Source: Rhizophagus clarus (lineage: Eukaryota > Glomeromycota > Glomeromycetes > Glomerales > Glomeraceae). From it: a stretch of DNA of 64,000 nt. Positions 1 to 10,618 of the stretch are shown in pieces. The position numbers and the translations under genes were made by a program. The first letter of the stretch is position 1. The number at the start of each line of letters is the position of its first letter. A model generated the notes under the pieces. It did not search any database, had not been told where the DNA came from, and was given only the letters and a program-made list of their open reading frames with translations. The stretch covers positions 439,001 through 503,000 of the forward strand of contig BLAL01000059.1 of assembly GCA_015698045.1 (NCBI GenBank). The letters are read 5' to 3'.

Positions 1-1004
1 AACTTTGAAAAGCATATTAATTTAAGAGTATAACAAGTGAAAAACGCATAATTTATTATAAATAATCATCTTTAATGGGTAGGATATGTAAATATAATGA
101 AATTTAAGCGGTTTAGTACTAATAATATAAATTTTTTTACTTTGTACACAAAAAGCATATAATATCTTGCGTGCATCTTTTTAAATGAGCGGTAAGTGTG
201 CATATCATCATTTTAAGTATGCGCGCATGCTTTTTGTGTATAACAGATAACAGATAATATACAGCATATGCGCTTGAGCCTATAAGAATTTTTTTGAATT
301 TATAAATGATAATAGTAAGACATGCAATACATGATCAATAGCGCATAAGTTTACGGTATAATCTTGCGTAAGATCATATCGATGTGATGCTGTTGTATTA
401 TGCAAATATAAAATTTATGTTTGTTAATTTTGCAAAGTTTAATGTATTATTGTAGATCAATATTTGGTATATAATTTTGACTTCTTTAAAAAAATGGTTT
501 GTACAATATCTTCTGTGATTAATTTTTAGCTCAATAGATTTGTCTTAACGAGTCGATTCAAATGATGGTGAATGTATCATGATAGGGTCAATATTGACCG
601 ATATGTGGCATCTTTAAATTATCTAATTGCTAAAATTAAGCTATGCAAATTAAAATTTACATTTTATACTTCGACAAATATCTATATATTGCTGGATAAT
701 TTTGGCTAACATCTGTATAATGCGAGTCGACTGTAGATTTTGTTATCCAGATATTGTTCGTCAACTACCAGTCATTCACCTCCTATTGATATTTGATGAA
801 GTATATATTTATATTATTTATATTGATGATTGATAATTTTGAAAATTAAAACAAAGAAATACAAAATTTTCCTTATTTTATCTTGTTTATTTTTGATAAT
901 TATATTCAGTGACATTCATTGAAAGATTGGAGCTTTCAAATCTCAGATTCCAATAACTTTTCAATTCCAAATGAATTCATAATTAAAGACCTCCAAGACA
1001 TAGA

Positions 1005-1515
1005 GGTCTGGTTCATTTCACTGACAATTACTTCACCAACAATCACTTCACCGACACACGTTACGTTCCGCCGATAGGATCCCATAACCGACAAACATTT
1101 CACCGATAGTCATTCACCGTCGTCGATACAAATTAAAATTCTTATTATAAAGCATTTTTTTTCCTTTACTCATATAATAATTTATTTTATAAAAAAAATA
1201 TTTAATATAAGAAGATATAGGAAAAAAAAACCTTAAATCATGGAGTCATTAAACATTAATCTTATGTTTATTGCTAATTGGAGGGAACAATTAAAAAAAT
1301 ATATATGTATTGAGATTTAATCTGAAAACATAAATTAATATTTTATATTTATTTTTATGTATGTATACACTATCTTGTATTATATAACAACAATAATTTT
1401 GGTTGTCTTGTACAGTTGTGTAAAGAAAAAAATTATATTCAATTTTATTGTAAGTGTCGGTGAAACGACTTTGTCGGTGAGATAATCCTATCGTCAAACA
1501 TTTGTTGGACGTATG
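1005..1515. mobile_element. Possible decayed element with CACCGACA subterminal repeats
   Basis: The left part has several spaced copies of CACCGACA- and CACCGATA-like words, plus CCGATAGGATCCCA. The right part has the reverse complements, such as TGTCGGTGAAACG and TTTGTCGGTGAG, followed by ATCCTATCG. Inverted subterminal repeats of this kind are typical of non-autonomous DNA elements. No clean terminal repeat or target-site duplication was found, so both boundaries are approximate. Confidence 0.3.
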
Positions 1516-2120
1516 ATGCATTCACGTATTATTAACTTTTCTTTCTGTTATATTAGCGACAAGCTTTCTTAGGAGTCTCTTGTGGTGTTGGAAGGCTAGT
1601 TATGATTCGTCAATCCAAAAATAATATATTTTGGCTATTTAATACGTTTTGAAAACGGTCGAAATGTACACGTGATCGATAAAAATATACATTTTAAAGG
1701 AAATAACTGGTGATTTTTGCGGAAAGACGTTTTGCAGGGATAAACAAAAATTCATAATTTCGTCTCCAGAAATAGTTCTTCGTATTGCTCCGGATAATGA
1801 AAGAAATTTTTTGTTTTTTAAAGATATCCCATGATAGTATATCTGCATATAATATAAATTACCTCTAAATAATATTGGAAATATTAAAAAGTTAGGGTTG
1901 TTATACTGCTTTAAGCAGTTCTGTTTCAGGTTTTGAACTTTGTTTCAAGCTCCTGTACACAACTCGGATTTCAGATTATAAGCCATTGACAAAATGACAA
2001 AATACACTTAAATTTAAACCTATTTCAAATCCGGTTTAAAGCATACAGAGTTTATAAAATCACATGATTATAAAAAACTAGTTTACTGAAAACCCCTAAA
2101 AACGTTAGTATTTTTTCAAA

Positions 2121-2188
2121 ATAATAATAATGATAATGATAATGAAAATGATAATGATAATGATAATGATAATTATAATTATAATTAA
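2121..2188. repeat. Trinucleotide/hexanucleotide microsatellite (ATAATG-like)
   Basis: Tandem ATA/ATG triplets, mostly reading as TGATAA units with one TGAAAA variant, grade into an ATAATT run. This is a simple repeat with no coding potential. Confidence 0.85.
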
Positions 2189-2591
2189 TAAAATTTAGAA
2201 GGATCTGATCTGCGGTAGTTTCCTGAATGTTAATAACGTTTCTTTAAAGCTAAAAAGAATCTCCTTTTTCCTCATTTTTAATATCTCTTTTTTACTCTAT
2301 TTGAAAAGAGATTGGAATCTATCCGATTGTGCGTTGAGATGTAATATTGGATATCTTACTCTCCTTTATTAACTAATTGCCGAAGTTGTGCTTGGATTGA
2401 CGGATCCCGTCAGCCACTAGCAGTGTAACTAGTAGTGTAACCTCATTATACAGTAGTAACCTTATATTTTTATCTTTTATTTTCTAAATACGGTAAAAAA
2501 AAACAGTATATGATCCCTACGGACAAATAATTTAACCCTGAAGAGAAACTAAATTAAGATTCATTTTTCATATTCCACTCGAAAATTACCC

Positions 2592-2623
<32 letters not shown>

Positions 2624-2894
2624 TATATAAATATAAATATATATATAAAGTATATGGGCCCTGAACAACATACAATAAATTTCAGTGGTCGTACATATAT
2701 AGTAAAATCAACATTGATAGTTGTACCTTTGATAAGCAAAATTACTTTTGATAGTAAAGTTACTTTTGTTTTTGATAACCCTTTGTTTATAACAAACATA
2801 AACTAATTAAACTTGCATCAAGTAAAAAATTAATATTCATTCTAAAAATAAACGTAATTTCTTTCGTGTAATGATACCAACTAGTTATTGACTA

Positions 2895-3030
2895 AAAGCG
2901 TTATTTTTAAACGCCAAATAAATTAGGTGTAACATTTCAAAATGTATTCACGGAGATGTTTTCGTAAAAGGAAATGTGGATAAACAAAATTTTCAAAAAA
3001 AAATCTAATAAATACGAGACCTTTTCCCTT
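2895..3030 (+). promoter_or_regulatory. Conserved promoter block of repeat-protein gene 1
   Basis: This block precedes the ATG at 3086 and matches blocks upstream of the three paralogues. In order it has an imperfect inverted repeat GCGTTATTTTTAAACGC at 2898-2914, a GTAACATTTCAA-like word, ATGTATTCACGGAGA, and AATAAATACGAGACC around 3006-3020, whose ATAAATA part could serve as a TATA element. The spacing from the last motif to the ATG is similar in all four genes. The regulatory role is inferred from conservation inside otherwise fast-diverging flanks. Confidence 0.6.
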
Positions 3031-3085
3031 TTCTTTCCAACCATCTTCATTCAAAAAATTCACATCAATTATTATAATTATAAAA

Positions 3086-3913
3086 ATGAAATTCAATAAA
3101 CGTACTTTCTTTCTTCTTGCTGTCTTCACTGTGTTGATTGCTTGCGTTGCTGCACAGTAAGTTTTTTCTTCCTGAAAAAAAAAAACAAATAAATAAAATA
3201 AATAAAAAATATTTTGAATAGATAAATAAATAATTCTTTTTGTTTATGATAATAGAGCACCAGCACCAGCACCAGGTGATGCAGGAAAAGCCGCTCCAGC
3301 GGGAGGTGCCGCACCACCAGCAGGAGGAAAAGCCGCTCCAGATGCAGGAAAAGGTGCTCCACCAGCAGGAGGTGCCGCTCCAGATGCAGGAAAAGCCCCA
3401 CCAGCGGGAGGTGCCGCACCACCAGCAGGAGGAAAAGCCGCTCCAGATGCAGGAAAAGGTGCTCCACCAGCAGGAGGTGCCGCTCCAGATGCAGGAAAAG
3501 CTCCAGCGGGAGGCGCTGCCCCACCAGCAGGAGGAAAAGCCCCAGCAGATGCAGGAAAAGCCCCAGCAGGAGGTGCTGCCCCACCAGCAGGAGGTGCTCC
3601 ACCAGCAGGAGGTGCTGCCCCACCAGCAGGAGGTGCTCCACCAGCAGGAGGTGCTCCACCAGCAGGAGGCGCTGCCCCACCAGCAGGAGGTGCTCCAGCT
3701 GACGCTCCACCAGCAGGAGGTCCAGCACCAGTTACACCAGCAGGTACAGCAACACCACCAACACCACCACCATCTGCTGGTGCACCCTCACCATCAACAG
3801 GAACAACAGGAACAACAGGAGCAGGAGCATCAGCATCAGCCGGAAACTCTCTTAAAGCTGAAGTTGCAGTTTCATTCGCTGCCATTGCCGTTCTTGGTGC
3901 TATCTTCGCTTGA
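3086..3913 (+). CDS. Secreted Pro/Ala/Gly-rich repeat protein, paralogue 1 (AGP-like)
   Basis: Two exons, 3086-3156 and 3256-3913, joined by a 99-nt intron (GTAAGT...TAG) give 242 residues. Exon 1 is almost entirely a signal peptide starting MKFNKRTFFLLAVF and ending VAAQ; the intron splits that Gln codon in phase 2, as in the three paralogues. Residues about 25-215 are low complexity, with APPAGG, AGKAAP and GAAP units at DNA periods of roughly 18-24 bp. The tail (AGNSLKAEVAVSF then AAIAVLGAIFA) looks like a GPI-attachment signal: small residues, a spacer, then a hydrophobic end. I infer a cell-wall or membrane-anchored surface glycoprotein with a polyproline-type rod. The long frames on other strands are composition shadows of the repeats. 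The gene is much more GC-rich than its flanks. The family is clear; the function is unproven. Confidence 0.82.
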
Positions 3914-5770
3914 ACTAATTAATAATTTTACTATCTTCATACGTAAAAAAAAAATATATATATATATATATATTTTCTTTAATAATTATAAATAGATATT
4001 ATAAAATTGTATTTTAATAATAATAAATAATAATTAGATTTAATAGTATTATGACGGAAGACAAAAAAATCCACGGACATTAATTTTGTTTATTTCATAT
4101 TACTTAAAATCAATAAGGTCGTTTTTGATGGGTTGAAAAGTAGTATAATGATTAGATTCAAAAGCAGCAGGACGCGTTAATTCCTAATTAAATAAAAAAA
4201 TTTCCACTTTTTTCCACGTGAATAATAGATTTTAATTTGTAACGAATTTTTTTATTTTGGTGCTTTACGAAAGATTTTTTTTTTTTTAAAAAACAAAAAC
4301 GTATTATACAACTAATTACATGATAAAATTAATCTGTATAATTAAAGATAAATCGCGAAAATTTTCGCTTAATCTACTGTAAATTCCAAAATTTGTTCGC
4401 ATCACCTACTATTCTCTTTAACACGTCATTCAATAAAATACACATTACATGTCAAATAACCTAATTGATTAGTTTACTCTGACGCATTCGTATTACACAA
4501 AAAATTCTAATTAATAAATATCCCTTCGATCATGCTACACTGCCTCTCGCAGAAGGAAGGAATCATCTCGCGTGCGAGTTTAAAGATTTTCTTTGTCTAT
4601 TTTATGCGCATTAATTAATAAATATATCCAATAACTGTGTGCGTGTGTATATATATACACATTTAACGATAGTATCTGAAATCTGAATAGTCGCCAAAAA
4701 ATTTTTTTGTCACATTCAAATTAAATCTATCATTTTCGCGGACGTTTAACGGCCACCTAGCAGATCGTATTAATATCCGGAAAAACATAAATTCATTTTT
4801 AAAATAATAATTACTAAAAAAACAGTTTTTACTCAATTTTATGGTACCTAATATAATCATTATTCAATATTAGGAATTTATGAAGGTCTAACGGAACATC
4901 CGAGTAACTCTGTTTGATTGGATAACCTTGAGTCAAAAAATTTATATCCGGCATCTAATTAATACCGGATATCCGCCAACATAACAAACTCAGATGCAAA
5001 CCAATAAATTTTCCAAATAAAAATGACATTAATCCGAAATCAAATTTAAACTGTTTTTATTTTATTTTTTTTTTTTTCCTATATTTAAATTTACTAATTG
5101 TAATATTGATCTTTTCGCCGAATTATTATATTGAGGATCCGATAATAACGTGCCCAATTTCTTTTTGAAATTAAAAAGTATAATATATTGATGGAACAGT
5201 TTTTTTTAAGGTTATAAATTTTTTTTTCGGAAACTAATTACGACGTATGTGATATATTACAGAATGTTAAGATTTATCTGTTTGTTGACATCTAGACATC
5301 CATACAACCGGATAGATATCTGGATTAATCCTGGAATTTTTATCCGTTCAAGCCATTAACGGGAGCTAAGCTAACTAGAAACGGACATTTTCACAATTTT
5401 ATATTTTCAATCATTTTTCTTTTTTACATCACTTAAAAGTTGTTACGTAATTAATTTAATCTAAAATTTTAAAATAAATAAAATAAATAAAATATTTTTT
5501 AAAATTTTATTTCATCTAAAAATTATTTCAACAAACCTTTTTACTTTTTCTCGTAAAAACGAAATTATATTTATAGTTAAGATTGATCTAAATCATATGC
5601 AATTTATTATTTACAAAATTTTTGTGGGCGTTCGTACGTAGTAAAACTTTTGTCGGATAAATTTTTGCTTAAATGATCTAACCTAAATTCAAATTAGATG
5701 TAATAATCTAAAAATAAATATCCCCCTTATTTTATTATATTGTTTTATGTTTGATAAATGAAGTTACTAT
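3914..5770. other. Spacer between paralogues 1 and 2, no gene seen
   Basis: AT-rich spacer. The part around 4270-4400 resembles sequence downstream of paralogues 2 and 3: a shared ACGAAAGA word, CGTATTA...CATGATAAAATTAAT, then CGCTTAATCTA and a CCAAAATTT-like run. This indicates that 3' flanks were duplicated with the genes. No credible coding frame was found. Confidence 0.6.
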
Positions 5771-5866
5771 AAAGCGTTATTTTTTAATGCCAGCCAGTAA
5801 CGTTTCAAGATGTATCCCGGAGAAATTTCCGTAAAAAATCTAATAAATACGAGACCTTTTCCCTCC
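5771..5866 (+). promoter_or_regulatory. Conserved promoter block of repeat-protein gene 2
   Basis: It has the same element order as the first gene: AAAGCGTTATTTTTTAATGCC (inverted repeat degraded on the right arm), GTAACGTTTCAA, ATGTATCCCGGAGA, then AATAAATACGAGACC about 50 bp before the ATG at 5910. The block is more compact than the one upstream of gene 1. Confidence 0.6.
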
Positions 5867-5909
5867 TTCCTCAACTATCTTACCTCGTTAACTCAAATAA
5901 ATTATACAA

Positions 5910-6340
5910 ATGGCATTCAATAAACGCATCATCCTTCTTCTTACTGTTCTCGCCGTGTTAATTGCCTGCGTTGCTGCACAGTAAGTTATTTTTCTTGGAA
6001 AAAAAACGTATACTAACTGCATGCGTATAAATTTTATAAAGTTGAATAAATAAATCCCTTTGCTTTCTGTGTTAATAGAGCACCAGCACCACCAGCTGGC
6101 GGAAAAGCCCCTACTTCAACACTACCGGGAAAAGCTCCAGGGGGTGCCACAAACACTTTAAGTCCAACAACAGGAGGCGCTCCACCAGCGGGAAGTCCAC
6201 CATCAGGTTCAACGTCGTCATCACCATCAGCATCAGCATCAGCATCTCCATCAGGGGCAGCATCAGCCGGAAATTCTCTTAGATCTGAAGTTGGAGTTCC
6301 ATTCGCTGCCATTGCCATTCTTGGTGCTATCCTTGTCTAA
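5910..6340 (+). CDS. Secreted Pro/Ser/Gly-rich protein, paralogue 2 (short)
   Basis: Exons 5910-5980 and 6079-6340 with a 98-nt intron give 110 residues, the shortest family member. The signal peptide begins MAFNKRIILLLTVL and ends VAAQ. The middle domain has only scattered APPAGG and GGAPPAG units, then a Ser/Pro/Ala stretch (SSSPSASASASPSG). The tail AGNSLRSEVGVPF then AAIAILGAILV is conserved with the paralogues and looks like a GPI signal. The same intron position (phase 2 in the Gln codon) shows common descent. The short repeat domain implies either contraction or an ancestral state before repeat expansion. The second residue is Ala where the other three genes have Lys. Confidence 0.8.
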
Positions 6341-8180
6341 ACTGATTAATAATATATTACATAAAAAATTATAGTTTTTTCTTTGTAGTAATTATATTAT
6401 AGACATTATAAAATATATTTATTATATTTTATAATAACATCATGGTCGGAAAAATTTCAAAATTAGATTTTTACTTAGTTCTCAAAAAAATATGGTCTTT
6501 TTTTTTGATTAATAATTATGGGGCTGGAAAATAGTATAAATTAATTCCAACTTTTTCGCGTAGATAACTATAGAAGGGAAATTATTTTTTTTTTTCTTTG
6601 TATTTCTCTTTTTTTTTTTTATTTTCTTATATAATAAATTCTCTAATACACCGCACCGCGTCTTACGAAAGATAAAAATTCTTTTTAAAAAGTTTATCAA
6701 ACGTATTACATGATAAAATTAATTCATAAAGTAAAATTAGTAGTAAAATGTAAAAAAAAATTCCGCTTAATCTAAATTTCTAAACAGATCATTAATTATT
6801 GATCAGTTTCTTCCTTGATCATCAGTGAATCTGCAATACGAAAGCTGTGATGATAATGAGATCGAGGCTGATCCACGCGGAGATTAACGCCTTGTATGCA
6901 ATTAATAATTGATCAGCTTAGCCTTTTAAATAAACATATCAATAAGGAAAATCACGGACGAAACGTAAATATATCTTTATTTATTTTATGTAAATAAATA
7001 ATTACGAAATCATCATTTTTTTTTTTTTTATTTTCTTTATTTATTTATTTTAAGGTTTACTAAAATATATGACTCATTCGTGTATATCAACACATTGTAA
7101 GACCCTATTTACTGCTACACTAAGAAAAGAATTATCCTGCCATGCGGCTTATATTTAGTACCTTTGTGTATGAATTGGAAACGGATTATTTTTTGATGAT
7201 TCACCAGACAGATTAATGACGTCGCCCATTAGTTAAATATAGTTGGAATTTTTATAATAAAGCCGTATTTGCCGAAATCCGAAGTCCGAAATCCGAAATT
7301 TTTTTTTTTCGTTAATTTACTTAGCCCTATTTTTTTTTTAATCTATAATACAACAAATTGTATAGTTATTTATATAAAAAAATATTTCAAATCCAAAATT
7401 TCTGCCAGAATTATATTTTCAAGATTAAATTTGGGCCAAATTATAAGTTTAAATTAATTAGGAACGAGCATTTTTATTTTTATTTTTTTTTTTATATTTT
7501 TAACTTTTATTTGGGGTTATTCTAAATCATTTTTTACATATCTGATATTGATCAATCTGACTTCAAAGTAATTTTCAATATCGTTTATATTTTCCCTGGT
7601 TTGTTTTTAAGAATCTTCTTTAAAATAAAGAAAAAATAAATAAATATTTTGTATTTCATAGAATCAGAGACTGGTTCGGACTATTTATGGTTTACTGAAT
7701 CGGTTCCCAATCCATAAAATTATATAGCTATTATATTGTATTGCTATAATTAAAAAAGCTCAAAATTTAAAAAAAAAAAAATAAAAAAAGAAAATCTTTT
7801 CGTATTTATCTTCTCACTAATTATTTCAAACCTTTTTTTTTTTAAATTATACTGTAAATGAGGTCATGGTTAAAATCAAGGTTGAATCTTTTACTTTTTA
7901 ATCACTGGTAATATGCAAATTTGTTTTTTTACGAAAGTTCGATACGAAAATTCGGTGGATAGTTCTGTCGTACATGACAAATATAAACAACATGTAAACT
8001 TAATTTTTTTTTTTTTTTTCACGAGTAATTTCCCCCAAAAACATGTCTGATATAATTAAAAATATCTAAAAATAAATGTTTAATATTTAAATACGATAAT
8101 TGTTTTTTTTAAAAATAAAAGCGGAAAAACACATATCCCTGTTGGATCCTGATAATACAAATATAGTTGCCAATTTTGTT
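6341..8180. other. Spacer between paralogues 2 and 3, no gene seen
   Basis: AT-rich spacer with duplicated 3' flank similarity near 6655-6780 (CTTACGAAAGA, CATGATAAAATTAAT, CGCTTAATCTAAATT). A pair of near-identical direct words, ATTAATTATTGATCAG and ATTAATAATTGATCAG, lies near 6790 and 6900. No coding frame is supported. Confidence 0.55.
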
Positions 8181-8370
8181 AAAAACCGTTTATTTTTAAC
8201 ATCAACCAGCAAACGAAGTATAATTTTCAAAAAGTTACGCAGCCCAAGTCTAAAAAAAAAAAAGTAAGTATAATGTTCAAAATTGTTCAAAATGTATCCC
8301 AGCGATGTTCCCGTAAAAATATAAATAAATATTCGACAAAAAAATTATTTGATAAATACTAGATCTTCTG
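8181..8370 (+). promoter_or_regulatory. Diverged promoter block of repeat-protein gene 3
   Basis: This is the most diverged of the four blocks. It keeps an ACCGTTTATTTTTAAC-like start, ATGTATCCCAGCGATG and GATAAATACTAGATC before the ATG at 8409. A local duplication of AAGTATAATNTTCAAAA lies between the first two parts. The GCGTT...AACGC inverted repeat is broken here, so this copy may be regulated differently. Confidence 0.45.
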
Positions 8371-8408
8371 CACCTTTTTCAATTACAACCGACATAAATT
8401 ATAAAAAA

Positions 8409-9189
8409 ATGAAATTCAATAAACGTATCTTATTTCTTATTGTCTTCACTGTGTTGTTTATCTATGTTGCTGCACAGTAAGTGGAAAAAAAAAAAAATAA
8501 TTTTTTAATGGATAAATAAATAAATAAACCTCTTGCTACGGGATAATAGGGAACCAGGAGCACCAGCAGCACCAGCAGCAGCACTAGCAAAGGCACCTGA
8601 AGGTGAAGCACCTAAAGGGGATGGCGTAAAGGTACCTAAGGGTGATGGAAAAGCACCTAAAGACGCAGGAGCACCTAAAGCAGAAGCTAAAGGCAAGGCT
8701 GGAGGTGCTCCACCAGCAAAAGGTCCACCAGGAGGTGCTCCACCAGCAGGAGGTCCACCAGGAGGTGCCCCACCAGCAGGAGGTCCACCAGGAGGCGCCC
8801 CACCAGCAGGAGGTCCACCAGGAGGCGCCCCACCAGCAGGAGGTCCACCAGGAGGCGCTCCACCAGCAGGAGGTCCACCAGGAGGCGCTCCACCAGCAGG
8901 AGGTCCACCAGGAGGTGCTCCACCAGCCGGAGGTCCACCAGGAGGCGCTCCACCAGCAGGAGGCGCTCCACCAGCAGGTGCCCCACCAGCAGGAGGTCCA
9001 CCAGGAGGCGCTCCACCAGCAGGGGGTCCACCAGGAGGTGCCCCACCAGCCGGAGGTCCAGCAGGAGGCGCTCCACCAGCAGGAGGTCAAATAACAGAAG
9101 CGACAGCAGTATCGGCTGGAAATTCTCTTGAATCTGAAGCTGGAATTTCATTTGTTGCAATTGCCATCCTTGGTGCTATTTTCGGTTAA
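8409..9189 (+). CDS. Secreted Pro/Ala/Gly-rich repeat protein, paralogue 3
   Basis: Exons 8409-8476 and 8550-9189, with a 73-nt intron, give 235 residues. The signal peptide starts MKFNKRILFLIVF and is one residue shorter than in the other copies; its LFIYVAAQ end lacks the conserved Cys. After a Lys/Glu/Asp-containing stretch (units such as KAPKDAGAPK and VPKGDGK) comes a very regular array of [10 protein letters not shown] units at 30-bp DNA period, about 8750-9080. The tail AGNSLESEAGISF then VAIAILGAIFG is GPI-like. The charged segment followed by a neutral repeat rod distinguishes this copy from 1 and 4. Three other reading frames stay open through the array purely because of its repetitive composition. 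Confidence 0.82.
8735..9088 (+). repeat. 30-bp coding minisatellite inside paralogue 3
   Basis: About eleven near-identical units read GGTCCACCAGGAGG then YGCYCCACCAGCAGGA, encoding GPPGGAPPAG. One partial unit (GGAPPAGAPPAG) breaks the register near 8960. The synonymous differences are few, so the array was expanded or homogenised recently. Confidence 0.85.
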
Positions 9190-10443
9190 ATTAATTAAAT
9201 TAATTATTTTACCATCTTCACACATAAAAAGAATTTCTTTTTTATAATAATTCATATATACTGTACATAACTAACAAGTTATGTTATTGTATTTACCGAA
9301 TTACCGTTCATGATGATTATTTATCCGATGAATTATCATTTATTCATGCATATGATCGATGATTTAATTCCTTTTTTAAAAAAAACAAAATCTTTATTTG
9401 GTTAGTAACTAGAATAATTAGATTTCAAAGTAAAAAGCACGCTTTCATTTCTAATTGAATAAAAAACTATATGAATTTTCTAATACGCGTTCTACGAAAG
9501 AATTAATCGTATTAACCGTATAATAAAAAAACAACGCGAAAATGTAAATATTTCACTTATATAATCTAAATTCCCAAAATTTACTCGCTCATCTGGTTTT
9601 TCCTTTTTACCTAATTAATGGGTCTGGCCAGTCATGTGTTAAACCGATAAATGATCATCAGATATTCATTTGTAAATTATTGATTACACACATACACATA
9701 TAAACATAGACAAGGGACACAAATTCTCTCCTCATTTTTATTTGTTTATTTAATTTATTTTTTTGGCAATTACACTATCATCCTATTTAGTTTATTAAAA
9801 CGGCTACACTGCCAAGAAAACCTCTTATAAGAGAGAGGAATGTTTCTTACATAATGTAACCAACTAGCGGAATTAAATTAGCTAGGAACGGAAACTTCCA
9901 TATTTGAATTTTTAAATGCAGTAAATACGGTAACATATCTTTTTCGTTCATTAACAAATTAGTATTTATTTGATTATCTTGATTTTCCCATCAGAATTGC
10001 CAATTATATACGATATAACTTGCTATATATAATTAACCTTTTTAAAGAAAATTTAAAAACTCTCGATAAAACTTGAAATTTACTATTTTTTGTATTTTCA
10101 AACATTTTTTTCTTTTATTTAACCATAAAAGATTGAATCTTTTTAGTCTCTAACATAAGTCTCTAACATGTAATTTTGTCCAGTATTTCGTATATAGTAA
10201 AGTTACTTTTTGATACCCATTTATTTATAACAAATAAATTAAATGCGTCGAGTTTACTTAAATGTTCCACAAAAAAATTTAACTTAAAAAAGAATGAAAT
10301 GTCTAAAAATAAAAATATGTTAATACTTTAATGTTTGAGGGGTGATAAAATTTTTTTTTTTTTTTTTTTTTTTTGTGCAATGATACCCATTGTATAATAA
10401 ATGAGTTTATTCAAGCACAAGTTTGGTTACCAGTTATTGCCAA
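9190..10443. other. Spacer between paralogues 3 and 4, no gene seen
   Basis: AT-rich spacer. Around 9485-9590 it repeats the 3'-flank words found after paralogues 1 and 2 (TCTACGAAAGA, then CGCGAAAATGTAAAT and TAATCTAAATTCCCAAAATTT). Around 10200-10260 it has GATACCCATTTATTTATAAC, which resembles sequence upstream of gene 1. This supports repeated duplication of a unit of roughly 2-3 kb. Confidence 0.55.
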
Positions 10444-10570
10444 AAAGCGTTATTCTCAACGCCAACTAGAAAATGAAATGTAACGTTTCAATATGTATTC
10501 ACGGAAACACTTCGAAAAAGGAAATACAGGTATAAACAAATGTAAACTAATAAATACGAGACCTTTTTTC
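10444..10570 (+). promoter_or_regulatory. Conserved promoter block of repeat-protein gene 4
   Basis: It has AAAGCGTTATTCTCAACGCC, with a clean GCGTT/AACGC inverted repeat, then GTAACGTTTCAA, ATGTATTCACGGAAAC and AATAAATACGAGACC at about 10549-10563, 50 bp before the ATG. It is closest to the block of gene 1. Confidence 0.6.
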
Positions 10571-10618
10571 CTTTTTTTTTCAATTATCTCTTTTCGTTAA
10601 ATGATATAAATTATAAAA

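Larger units (their letters stand above)
1..2894. other. AT-rich intergenic DNA, no gene seen
   Basis: No open frame here has coding character; the short minus-strand frames are AT-rich and contain no recognisable domain. The stretch holds a possible decayed element at about 1000-1515 and a short microsatellite at 2121-2188, listed separately. The last few hundred bases resemble sequence upstream of the fourth repeat-protein gene (a shared stretch around TTTATAACAAA), so they probably belong to the duplicated gene unit. Confidence 0.6.
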
